64,000 nt of DNA from Lasiodiplodia sp. COLG20 (Eukaryota; Ascomycota; Dothideomycetes; Botryosphaeriales; Botryosphaeriaceae). The stretch lies in the NCBI GenBank assembly GCA_009801085.1, contig VNWV01000005.1:1612001-1676000 (forward strand), given 5' to 3'. Below, in pieces: positions 31,075 through 41,675 of the stretch; within the stretch, counting starts at the first letter, position 1; the number at the start of each line of letters is the position of its first letter. The notes under the pieces are model-generated. The model was not told the DNA's origin. It made no database searches and worked only from the letters and a program-made list of their open reading frames with translations. The position numbers and the translations under genes were made by a program.

Positions 31075-31960
31075 TCATTTCTGCTTTCCTTTCCGGTGTC
31101 GTACAGTGTCCGCTTCGCCGCTGGCTATTCCGGTCTTCTGAATAGCGACGCTCTTCTTTTCGCTGCTGCCCTCAATCACCCATGTCTCTGCAATCTCTTT
31201 GATTTCCGGCTTCTTCTTTTCCTCAACCTTGGCTTCCTTTATTCTTCTGAGGTATCCCATGTAAATGGCAACCTCCGCAACCGCCACGACTCCGCTTCCT
31301 GTCATGCTTAGTGCCAGGCGTGCTGGGGTACTCCAGTATCTCGCAGCAATCCATATAGCAACGCTGCAGGCGATGATAGACACGAGCACGTTGATGATTA
31401 AGGCCAGTTGCCTGTTGATATCGGCGTAGGTAACTTCGTCGTCTTCATCCTTGGTAGCAAAACTATCCATAGGATGCGGAGCGAAGAGGTCGGCGTTCGA
31501 TGCTGGGAAGCGCTGGGAGAACGTCTCTGTGGGAGGGGGTGGGTTCAGCATGCGTTCGTAAGCGCGGGCTTCCTCCTCCTTTCGGAGACGAGCCATTAAC
31601 TCTTTGTATTCGTTACTCTATAAAGGCAGGTTGTCAGCGGAGCAGGGCACGTGGGCATCTCTGAATTCTCACAGGCTCAGGTTTTGGCGGAGGCGGTGGC
31701 ACGTAGATTCTGGATCCGCGAAGGAGATCGTTAAGAGCAGAGGGTGCTGGTTCGCTGTCGTCATCGTGCTGCGCCGCACGAGCCTTCAGAAAGTCGGAAA
31801 TGTCGATTAGTTGGGCATGCGAGATGGGCTTGCCGGGCGCTGGGTCGCTGAGCTGCGGTTCTCCGTCCAGCTGCAGTTTTTGCGTCTGCTCGGCACCGGC
31901 GAGAGCTTCATATCGCTGGACCGCCGCCACGATGGACGGGGTCATTGTGAGGAGGACCAT
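31075..31960 (-). CDS. VMA12: Vma12/Vph2-like V-ATPase assembly factor of the ER
   Basis: Helps assemble the membrane (V0) sector of the vacuolar proton pump in the ER. Exons complement(31673-31960) and complement(31075-31617), 55-nt intron (GTGAGA...TATAG, phase 0), 276 aa. The cytosolic N-terminal half has ISHAQLIDISDFLKARAAQ and SALNDLLRGSRIYVPPPPPKPEP, then SNEYKELMARLRKEEEARAY across the splice. The C-terminal half starts DEVTYADINRQLALIINVLVS and contains two membrane helices (about 172-190 and 200-220) followed by a Lys/Glu-rich tail ending in KGKQK. This order matches the Vma12 family (human TMEM199). ATG at 31960; a second Met five codons in is also possible. It is divergent from the COQ1 gene, with 254 bp between starts. 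Confidence 0.9.
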
Positions 31961-32214
31961 TGCGGCGGGTAGGTGGTGATGTGGAGCAGCGATTGCCTGC
32001 GGCTCTGCGGGTGCTGAAGCTCAGAGCTCTGGCTTGGCCTTGGCGTAAGATCCCTGTTCGATTTTCCCGACTCGCGCCGCTCAAACCCTCGCGTGCAACC
32101 GTTTTGCTCGCAGCCCGCAGCACTCCACGTCTGCGACCGCCGCCAACCCCTCCCGGTCCAGCTCAACCCGGATCCTGCTCAATTCGCTCCTGCACTCCTG
32201 CGCCATCATCCGCA

Positions 32215-33636
32215 ATGGCCGCCCGCGCAGCACGAAGCCCGGCGCTCGCCCGGAGCGTCTTCGCCGCTCATCGCCCGCGGATATCTCTTTGCTCTAGATG
32301 CCTACGCTCCCCCTCCGCCATACAGTCTACCTCCGCAGCGTCCGTCTATCACCCCTCGCGGCGGCGAGAGGGCTCCAGCTGGGCCGCCGCCGCCGCCGCC
32401 GCTCAACAGATTTTTAACAACTCGGCGCCCGACCCGTCGGCACCCATCTCTATAGACCCATTGCGGTCCGTTGCCAAAGAGATGAAGTTTCTCACGAAGA
32501 ATATACGCCAATTGCTCGGCTCGGGACATCCTACCCTTGATACCGTGGCCAAATACTACACCCAGTCTGAGGGCAAATACGTCCGGCCCATGCTCGTGCT
32601 GCTTATGTCGCGCGCAACCGCATTAATCCCCAACAACGACCGCCCCTCCGTGCGCAACGTGGACCGCTCCATTACCCCGCCTAACATTCTCGTCGACGAG
32701 AACCCCGACCACCCCGAGAACACGCCCATCACCTCGCAAAACTCCATCGACAACACCTACCGTCCGGACGACTCGGACATCCTACCCTCGCAGCGGCGGC
32801 TGGCGGAGATCACAGAGCTCATCCACACGGCTTCGCTGCTGCACGACGACGTCATCGACCACTCGGAGGCCCGGCGGGGCGCGGCGTCGGCCAACATCGA
32901 GTTCGGCAACAAGATGACGGTGCTGGCGGGTGACTTCCTGCTGGGGAGGGCATCGGTGGCGCTGGCGCGGCTGCGCGATCCGGAGGTGACGGAACTGCTG
33001 GCGACGGTCATCGCCAACTTGATCGAGGGAGAGTTCATGCAGCTGAAGAACACTGCGCGCGACGAGGCGCACCCGGTCTTCACTGAGGACACGGTCACGT
33101 ACTACCTGCAGAAGACGTACCTGAAGAGTGCCAGCTTGATCAGCAAGAGCTGCCGTGCCGCCGCCATCCTGGGCGGTAGCGCTCCCGATGTCGTCGAGGC
33201 TGCGTACCAGTACGGCAAGAACCTGGGCATGGCTTTCCAGCTCGTGGACGATATGCTAGATTACACCATCACCGCCGAGGAGCTGGGCAAGCCGGCCGGT
33301 GCGGATTTGGAGTTGGGTTTGGCGACTGCGCCGTTGCTGTTCGCGTGGAAGGGCAATGCTGAGCTGGGCGCTTTGGTGGGCAGGAAGTTCTCGCGGCCCG
33401 GAGATGTTCAGAAGGTAAGTTTGAAGGAAGTGACGTAGTGCTGTGGCTGGGGTGGAAGCTAATTGGACCGACAGGCAAGAGAACTCGTGGCGCGTAGCAG
33501 CGGCCTGGAGCAGACCCGCGCGTTGGCCCAGCAGTACGTTGATAATGCCATCCAAGCCATCAGCGGCTTCCCTACCAGCGAAGCCAAGGACGGTCTTATC
33601 GAGATGTGCACCAAGGTCATGAAGCGGAGGAAGTAA
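32215..33636 (+). CDS. COQ1: Polyprenyl diphosphate synthase, mitochondrial (ubiquinone side chain)
   Basis: Makes the long prenyl chain of ubiquinone from isopentenyl diphosphate and an allylic primer, in mitochondria. Exons 32215-33414 and 33475-33636, 60-nt intron (GTAAGT, branch GCTAATT, acceptor GACAG, phase 0), 453 aa. The first about 60 residues are rich in Arg, Ala and Ser without acids (MAARAARSPALARSVFAAHR), a typical mitochondrial presequence. The first Asp-rich motif is LLHDDVIDHSEARRG (Asp near 210) and the second is FQLVDDMLDYT (near 344). The fungal insert between helices (PPNILVDENPDHPEN) is present. The exon-2 end is SGFPTSEAKDGLIEM. The ORF extends upstream of 32215 but without ATG. 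Chain length cannot be read from sequence alone. Confidence 0.95.
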
Positions 33637-34521
33637 AAGAAACGTTTTTTTTGTTTATCCGAAGCAACTTTTTCCGTTCCCATATTTGTACCATACGATC
33701 CATCATAGAGCGGCGAAAGCATACGTCTTCGAGTTTTGATGCTAACAGGCAGGTCACATGCATTGTTTCTGATGCAACTTTTTTCTTTTTGATCTCTCTT
33801 CTCTGGACTGGATGCGGACTCGGGGGTACTTGGTTCGGTAACAAACAAAAGGAGACGGGCGCTGGTATGCTTACGTTATGCCACTTCACTTATCCCTAGT
33901 TTGTCACCTTCTGATATGCTTTCTGTTCTGTTCTCTCCCATCTGTCTCTGCATGTAGATGTTCCGTCTCTTCTCGCTTCTTTAGCTTGCCTGACAGGAAT
34001 CCAACAGCGGATGGAGTTGCCAGTTTCACGAGATTGTTTGACTTTTGTGACGTGACGGCATGTCTTGATGATGCAAGGTACTGCAAACGAGTTGTTGTTC
34101 TGTGATACTACTACGACGCCTCCGCGATAATTTTGCTTGGCTTTTGACGAAGGGTTTTGCCATGCTACGCAAGGCGGGAGTCGTTACTAGGGATTACGGA
34201 GCGCTGGCAATGCAAGGACACGAGATGAATGAAGCGGGCTACGGATATGTTTTACCCGCTTTTATCCAGGGATTTGAGCACATCTACAAAAAAGTTAATT
34301 CACTCGTGTCCGCTACTTTCACCAATAGATGCATGACACGAACCAGGCAATGCTAGATTCGTATCCGATCAATCCGCTAGCTACTTGAGTTTATATTCCT
34401 CTTTGTCATGAAGTAAGAACTCAAAATAGCCAATCTGGTTACAGTACAACGATATGAAAGGTCGTATTTATTGGATAAGTCTTGCAGATCTAACTTTCAA
34501 GCCATCCTTATTGCCTGGATA
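33637..34521. other. Spacer downstream of COQ1
   Basis: 885 bp, AT-rich, including the COQ1 3' end. A few short frames without recognisable content. No repeats apart from the element that begins at 34522. Confidence 0.5.
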
Positions 34522-34891
34522 CAGTCCTCTCTCGCAGCTGATAACTAGCGTGTTTTTTTTTTTTTTTTGCTCACGTCATGGGTAGTTGAAGCTACCGTCC
34601 GGACGTATATGTATAATTATTAATTCGACATCTGCGTCTGGACGATAGCGTCAGCTACCTATGTGTGTTGTTATTCGAAAAAAAAAAAAAAAAGAAGGCA
34701 TATATCATGGGTAATTGAAGCTATGGTCCGGACGAGAATGTGGAACTAAAAATTCTACACACACGTCCGGACAATCGCTTCAACTACCCACATATGTTCT
34801 TTTTCTAAGAAAGAGCCGGGGCATAGCTATGCCATGTTCTAAAACCCTGCTACGAACTCTTCGCACCAGCCATCGGCTGCAGCACCCTCTG
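34522..34891 (+). mobile_element. MITE-like inverted-repeat element, copy B, with doubled core
   Basis: Begins after TA (34520-34521) with CAGTCCTCTCTCGCAGCTGA and ends near 34891 with ATCGGCTGCAGCACCCTCTG, a worn form of the right terminus, followed by CA instead of TA. It contains two 83-bp palindromic cores, 34580-34662 and 34709-34791, in the same orientation. The first core is framed by 16 T (34553-34568) and 16 A (34678-34693), so it can fold into a longer hairpin. The part after core two (GGGGCATAGCTATGCC, 34818-34833) matches the right arm of copy A. Best read as an internal duplication or one element inside another. Confidence 0.65.
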
Positions 34892-37800
34892 CATAACCAT
34901 TCCTCCTGACCTAATTAGCTCCCGTTTCTTCGCTGAGACCAAATTGACCGAAAAGAGTAACACATAAACATGTCTTTCCGGGAAGACTCCCTGTGACCGT
35001 CACGCACAAACTTCATGACGAAGCGCCACCCCACGCCACGCATCTGCAGGCCGGAAATGACTGCGGTACACTGCACGCCCAATGGCCGACCGAGACCTGT
35101 CTCTCCACCAATCCAGGGCCAAGGACCAGGGTAAGCAGAGAAAAAAGCAATGATAGGATAGATTGGAGCAGGAGGCAGGAACGGCCACTTGCGCTGCATG
35201 AACGAAAGCAATGCCAATGCAAATGCTGGCCGCTCTCCGCTGCAGTTAGCCGCAAGCAGTTCCGGACATGCGTCGATTGGTAACCACTAGCTGGCCTGCA
35301 GTGCTGTAGTAGCGCAGTTGCCCCGCACAGTGTGTATGCAGCCTACGAGGAGAAGGTGGTGCAAGGTGGAACAACAACAAAGCCAAATCGTGCGACATTC
35401 GGCGACGTTTTGGCGCGGACGAACTGGAGCGGCGAGATCGTACGGTACCTACTTCATGCGGGCTGCCGTGTAGCGCCGCGGCGAGAAGACGGACGGTTGG
35501 GGCGAAGGAAGAGCGCGTGAATGCGAGACATTTTGGAGCCTCTCACCGGTCGGGAGGCGGACTTCGTTGCGGTCGAAGCACGGATCGGTCTCAATGGCAA
35601 GCCATGCCTCGGATCCAAGGCGCGCAATTTCCCGACTTGCAGCAAACAAGAGGTAGTGTACGCTAGTGCTGCTGGAACAGCATTCTCACGGAGCGTTTCG
35701 AAGGAAGGCACCGAATGAATCGTGCTGAGCGCTGATGCCACACCAGACCACTAGCGTACGGACCTACTTCTCGGGCACTTCGTCACGCTCGGTTGGGACC
35801 GAGTAACCTTGCGAGCGTCCGTTGCTCGTTTGGAACTTCCGCATTTTCGTGTACTCTTCAAGTGATGGGGTCATCAATCGGGATATTCGGAGCATTGTTT
35901 ACATGTCAATTCAGCTGAGAGAAACAACCTTCTCATTGAACCGACGGCCTCCCGTATCTCCTGGCACACCCCCGATTCAGCTCCCAGGGGCATGTTCAAA
36001 ACAGACGCTGCGCAACGTGGACGTCACAAATATAGATCGTCGATTGTGTGGAATGGGTTGGCAACGGCGAGTGCGAACCACAGCGAAAGGATGCACTAAC
36101 GACGGATTGCCGTAGTTGTCAAGATAGCCTGGAGCCAAAAAGTAGTTAGCAAATATCTTTCAATGACGTTGTAAAGGCTTCGTTGATGGTTCAATGCACG
36201 GCGCGCTCATTCCGCATTCTTCACAGGTCACAAGGCAGGCCATCCCGCGTCCCAATTGCGATGGGGCGGGGAAAATCCCAGAATCCACGGAAGCTGGAAT
36301 CTGGAATCCTCATGCTCGACCCAGGTAGTGAGTGCCGCGCTCTGGATGGCGGTTGAGATGGGATAGCGCCGCCCAGTACGTCAACGTTGAATCTAGTGTC
36401 CGTCGCAAACGCTTCTCACGTGCTGCATGCGCGGTAGACTGCGGCTCGGGTGCAATCTCCCATAATGTCCCGGCATCATCGAGACGCTGATCCGGTGATC
36501 GCATGTGCAGCCTTCCCGTCCGCCCTGCCGCGCCGCCCTATCCCTTGATCCGACGAAGATGGCGTCCGTACGGGTGTGGCTCGGATCGAGCCATTGCGCA
36601 GAAAACATGCCGCTGCCTGGCAGGGCTGCATGACCCCAACGAGTTCCTGCGTGGTCGGCAAAGCCATCCCATGGGAAGAGGTGGTTCCTGCGTGCTGACC
36701 ACCCCAGCTCGGCGTTTTAGGCGGCAATGGACTGGACGCAGAGCCATCGTACCACGCATTGCATGATTATGGGACTGGATAGTGGTAGATGACAAAGAAA
36801 AGAGTGAGTGACCGAGGGGATTACTAGACAATTCGAGAAACAAGCCGAGGGAAAGTTAGTCGAGGGGGCGGCTGGTCGGTAGGCGTCGTTCCCGCTCGAC
36901 GTCAGCTGCTTCTTATTTTTATCCCATGCACCCAGCCCCCAACGCCATCGAAGATTGATCGCTGTGAGCCGCGTCGTTGAGACAACAGAGATCTCGATGC
37001 ATGCCATCGCAGGAGCGGGTGGGGGAACGGCTGAGACACAGAAGCTCCGCTTCTCCTCATAACATGCCAGCCCACAGACAACGTGGATCACCACGTAGGG
37101 CCCTGTCGGAGCTGCATGAGGGGGAGCTGGGACGTGATCGGATGCAGTGCAGGAGGCGGAGTGATGGCTGCACGACCACGACCAAACTGGCGACCACGTA
37201 TGTATGCATGGCACGATGCTGTGCCAACGGCGCGGACGCTGGAAGCAGAGCGATTGGGCCGACGCTCGAGTCTCTGCAGATGCCAGCGGCCAGCTTTGTA
37301 AATGTCCGTGCCTCCCGTCGAGGATCTTCGGTCTGGACAGCGTGCGCTCCATGTCCGCCTGATCGGCGGCCGTGTCGCGCGCTTTGACGGCGCGCGTCGC
37401 CTCGGCGCGCGAGGCTGGGTAGGCGAAACACCACAACGCGAGGCCTTGCATAGCGCCCAACGGCGCCGCAGGAGACGGCCGGCTTGACCAGCGCCCCCCT
37501 CGGGCGCCGTTTCCTGGGTCGAACCGTTCCGCGACGCAGCATTGCTGTTGGATGAGGATCCGTCCGTTGAGGCCGGGCGGCCCACCGACGCGTCGACGCG
37601 TTCGTTGCGCGTCAGAACGCTAAGCTGCGTCGGGCTGGGCATGTCACAGCGGCCGGGGGTGGGTGGAGGCCCTTCGCGCTGTGCTGCGGCGCGCGGGAGC
37701 CAATCGCCGCCGAGGGCGTCCGGGTGCACACCTCGCAGCGCGAGGGTTGTTGATAGGCGGCGCATGGCGTGGCCGTCGTCCTTCGTCGGGCGCCGCGCAG

Positions 37801-38864
37801 ACCGCCGTTTTCGGTTCCTGCTTCTGGCGGGCGGCGGCTGCTGCGCTGTTGCTGCGATGCTGCTGCTCGCTGCGACGGCTGTTGCTACGTCGGCGGCTGC
37901 CCGGGCCCGGTGCGGGCGTCGGCTGGCATTGCTCTTCCCAGTTTTCAGGGTCTGCTGGCGGTGTTCGAATCGGTGTGAAGCCTTCCTGTAAGCCGTGCCA
38001 TGAGCCAGGGTGGCGCTATTGTGGTTTAGGTGATGCTAGGTGATGCTAGCGCGGACGGGTGCGTCGCCGCTTCCACATCCTGCCCGTCGCAGCGACCCTC
38101 GCCCGCCTCACCACCTCTCCGCTTTGTTGCCGCACCGCTCGCCTTTCCTCCCCAGACCGCCGCCCACCACCCTCGACCGGCCATGCGCACTGCGCCGTGA
38201 CCCGCGCCTGCTCAGCGACCCTCGCCCGCCGCCACAGCCCGCCTACCCATCGCTGCGCGCCCGGTTGCCCGCCATTTGCGACTCTCGCGACGCCGTCCCT
38301 TTGTCCAGCCACCGCTCCGTCGCTCGGTTTCCTTCTATCGCACACGCCCATCCGCGATCTCCCCTACCGTAGCTCCACTTTTCCTTTGGCGGCCTCACTC
38401 GATTTGCTCCAGCGACACCGCGCGCGCTGCTGTCGCATCCACACTCTTTACCACCACGCTCGCTCCCACCGCTTTTCCCGTTGATCTTCCCACCGGGCAC
38501 GACTCGAGACGCTCAGAGCGGCCGGCAGACGCGTGCGCCACGTATTCGCGACAGCTGGAGAGGACTCTCGTCACCAAAACAACAAATCAAAACATTGCGC
38601 CTGCCTCCCGACAGCCTGATTCGATCTTCGCGCAAGCGTAGGCATCGCACGATCCGCTTCGCTAGCAAACAATAAGAGTTTCCAAGCTTTCTGGGCTTCG
38701 ATTGGCCGGCACCGCGACGTTGGAATTCAACCTGCAAGGAGGCCGATAACAGAGCTCGGGGTCGCGTACCACACGTGCTCCTCTTGTATGGTGGACGACA
38801 ATCAAGGGATAAACACAATCTCCGACTGATTCCTTACCGGCCGTCCTATATATCTCCGAGCAAG
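34892..38864. other. About 4-kb region without a supported gene, upstream of the SANT-like gene
   Basis: I read both strands and found no convincing coding exon. From about 36.4 to 38.7 kb the sequence is GC-rich and full of overlapping Arg/Ala/Pro-rich frames on both strands (for example 36717-37460, 37088-37765 and 37542-37991), none with domains. The last few hundred bases are C/T-rich and probably include promoter and leader of the gene at 38865. A noncoding RNA or a small lineage-specific gene could be missed here. Confidence 0.4.
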
Positions 38865-40760
38865 ATGCCTCCCGTACGGCCTCACCTTTCGGTCACGCTG
38901 CCGAAGAACTTCACCTTCCACTACACGGACGGCGAACAACCACGGACGCCCGAGCCTGAATGCGCTGAGGAACCGACAGAACCGCCCCAGCTCCCTCGTC
39001 AGACGTACCGCGTCAGGCGTCGCAGGCGTGCCCTCCCGACGTACGCACCTACCAATTTCGCAAACGCGTCACAAGACCTGCCAATCCCCACCATCGAGGT
39101 TCCGGAGCCCGGCTTCGACGCGCCTTACGCGCCCTTCTCGGACACGTCTTCCGAACCTGAGAGGGGCTACCTTGCTCCCACTCCCACCGCCTTCCGCCTG
39201 TTCTCTCCGCCCAAGACCCCGGTGGCCCAGATCGGAATGGAGCGGAACAGCACTGGAAAATTCCACCGCGACGCGGACATTGAAAGCCAGGCCGAGAGCA
39301 TCAGCCGTCCATCGTCTGCGTGCTCCGGCATTTCGGACTCCTCTATCTCCTCTCGTGGTAGCACGGATTCGTATGGCGGCAGCTGCACAAGCCCCGAGAG
39401 TGACAACTCAGACCCATTTGTCTTTCCGGAGCCCAAGCCCAGCCAATTCCCCCCTTCCTCGCCTCTGCAGGCGTACAACACCGAGCGGCCCGCCAAGCGC
39501 ATGAGGACTCGCAAGGACACCGTCTGGACCAAAGCAATGGATGACCATCTTTGGTTGACTTACATGATGTGTCTACAAGACCCCACAGTCACCCCATTCA
39601 AGATGCTGCCCGGAACCGTCCCCCCTCTGGGTATTTGCACCAAGGTCGCACGACAAGCCAAGAAGACGTGGAGAGGCGCCATGGCGAAAAGCCACACCAC
39701 TCCCTATGCCAGAGATGGTCGCAGTGGCAGCAACACCCCCACCACCCATGATATCCCGAAACCCGGCATCAAATGGCCTCGGTCGGAAGCAGCCGCTCGC
39801 GGCCGACTCCGCAAGATCTGCAAGCGCCAGCCCATGCTCGCCGCGCACTACCAGCGGCTTCTGAAGACCCGGACGCCATCTCCATTCCCGTCTTCTTCTC
39901 CGCGCTCTCAATCCAGCATGGGAACTGCCCCAATGACCTCCCCCTTTGAACCTGCCCAACCTGCGGATCGAAACGATGCGCCCGGCTCATTTTCCACTCG
40001 CGACATGAACGTTTCCTTGACCACGAGTACCTCGTCCATGATGCAAATGGGCAACCCCCTTCATGCACTGGCAGCTGATGAATCCCAGCAAGCTCCTAAT
40101 GATGACTGGCTCGGCCAGCAAAATGCTCGTTCGAATGCTCACCAGAAGAGTCAATCCCTCCAGTTTGGCCTCGGCCTCGGAAGCCCCGAGTCTGGTCACT
40201 CCAGCTCCTCGCTCGCTTCTCCATTTGCCGCCATGCCCCAGAAGCTGCACCATGATGTGGCAACCGTCAGGCCCGTTTCTCAGCCTCAGCCGATGCTTGA
40301 CTCCCCTGTCGAATTGCATGCCCCAATCCCCATTACCCGATCATTCAAGCGCAGGGCCCAGCAATACTTGGAAGACCTGCAGCATGCCGAAAGTTCTCAC
40401 GTAGGACACAACATCTTGCAAGAGCTATTCGGTGCTCCGGCCGAAATCAGCAACCGCCGCGTACGGGCTCGAGGCTTCAGCTTGGGCGATATGGGAGGCG
40501 GCGCAAGGAACCTTGCCGCGCTCTTCACGCCTCCGTCCTCGTTTGACCAGTCAAGCGGATCGCTGATGGCGGTCGAACAGGAAGATCCATCGGCGTTGGC
40601 CCCACAGGCTCCGGCAGATCCGGCGAGACGGTTGGGATCTCCATTCTGCGGACGGCCTTCCAATAACAACATCAGCAACACATTCCCCCGGATGACGTCG
40701 CCACGCCTGTTTGAGGAGTCTGCAAGTTTCGAGGAGCGTATTGGCGGCTTAGGCAGCTAG
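38865..40760 (+). CDS. Putative nuclear protein with a Myb/SANT-like segment, 631 aa
   Basis: Single exon from the ATG at 38865 (MPPVRPHLSVTLPKNFTFHY). The frame extends 30 codons upstream but only to GTG. After an acidic/Pro and Ser-rich N-terminal 200 residues and a basic patch (AKRMRTRKD) comes the only structured-looking block, about residues 215-320: DTVWTKAMDDHLWLTYMMCL, then FKMLPGTVPPLGICTKVARQ and AKKTWRG, then KWPRSEAAARGRLRKICKRQ. Spaced tryptophans in a basic helical stretch resemble a Myb/SANT or trihelix fold, so DNA or chromatin binding is likely but inferred. The second half is Ser/Pro/Gln-rich, with a possibly conserved block SFKRRAQQYLEDLQHAE. No membrane helix. I do not recognise a named orthologue. 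Confidence 0.7.
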   Translation: MPPVRPHLSVTLPKNFTFHYTDGEQPRTPEPECAEEPTEPPQLPRQTYRVRRRRRALPTYAPTNFANASQDLPIPTIEVPEPGFDAPYAPFSDTSSEPERGYLAPTPTAFRLFSPPKTPVAQIGMERNSTGKFHRDADIESQAESISRPSSACSGISDSSISSRGSTDSYGGSCTSPESDNSDPFVFPEPKPSQFPPSSPLQAYNTERPAKRMRTRKDTVWTKAMDDHLWLTYMMCLQDPTVTPFKMLPGTVPPLGICTKVARQAKKTWRGAMAKSHTTPYARDGRSGSNTPTTHDIPKPGIKWPRSEAAARGRLRKICKRQPMLAAHYQRLLKTRTPSPFPSSSPRSQSSMGTAPMTSPFEPAQPADRNDAPGSFSTRDMNVSLTTSTSSMMQMGNPLHALAADESQQAPNDDWLGQQNARSNAHQKSQSLQFGLGLGSPESGHSSSSLASPFAAMPQKLHHDVATVRPVSQPQPMLDSPVELHAPIPITRSFKRRAQQYLEDLQHAESSHVGHNILQELFGAPAEISNRRVRARGFSLGDMGGGARNLAALFTPPSSFDQSSGSLMAVEQEDPSALAPQAPADPARRLGSPFCGRPSNNNISNTFPRMTSPRLFEESASFEERIGGLGS

Positions 40761-41675
40761 CTTGACCACTTTGCATGACTGGCGTTGGACTGCACAAAGA
40801 GCGTTGACTTTGCATTAGCGATTGCGGCATACGACTCCCGGCGTACGGCGATGGCTCCCGGCGGCCACGAGCTGATTCATTTTTCGTAGAGGTGCGACCT
40901 TGTGGATGTCCTTTGTTTGCTCATTTGAAGGTGCTGTGGGCGCAAACCGGCGATCCGAGGTTCCTTAGATCTCTGATGACGACGAAGGCAAGAACGACCT
41001 TTCTCAGGATTCTTCATTTCATTAATTCGCTCTTATTTATTTTCATTTTTCCATTTTGCGTTCTTGGCGGGGCACTCCTGCGTTTCTGAAAGCAGCAGCA
41101 TAAGTTGTTCCGCGCATCACAGGAAATGCATAGCCCCGGCGCACATCTCCGACCATTCGTCTCCACTCGATATGGCTCTTTCCCTCTCTCCATTCTCCTC
41201 GTCCTGCTGGCTCGGTTGTTCCAAAAACGCTCTCTAACTTTCCTTGTACGTGATTGCGTTAACGATGTCATGTTTACGACCAATGAAGGCGGGCCATAAG
41301 GATGCGTTTCATGCGTTCCTAATCGTCCAAACGAACGCATGATGATTTTTCTTGTAGTTAGATTCAAGCGTCCGTCAATGGAAAAAATAAAAGCACGGAT
41401 CTGAACAATGACGAGCATCTGTGCAGATGGTGACGCGTGAATCGAGGCCACGCTGCGGCACGTGTTGCTGAGCGATGCTTAGCGGCTTGGCGCTTGTTTA
41501 CCAACAGTGATTGCCGTTGCTCCCAAACATTCTGCCCAACACACACGACGAAGCTCTACTAACCACCAGGTCGCCACGCCAAAAACACCACTCCATATCG
41601 CCGAAGTCACCGGCGAACTCTTCTCAGTCCTTTTCTTTCTTTTAATTGCTTTTCACGAGATACCCTACCGTTACC
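40761..41675. other. Spacer between SANT-like gene and BUB1
   Basis: 915 bp: the 3' region of the upstream gene, then the BUB1 promoter and leader. AT-rich, with short frames only. No repeat or clear TATA box. Confidence 0.45.

Noticed and set aside
31960..32214. Upstream extension of the COQ1 frame
   Set aside because: It has no ATG, and the presequence-like N-terminus begins at 32215. The extension would also run to the start of the divergent VMA12 gene.
37940..37985. TTCGAATC-like sequence suggesting a tRNA B box
   Set aside because: No A box or cloverleaf pairing can be drawn around it. I found no convincing tRNA elsewhere in the window.
36717..37991. Several 149-247 codon frames on both strands
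   Set aside because: They overlap each other, are Arg/Ala/Pro-rich without domains, and fit chance in GC-rich DNA.
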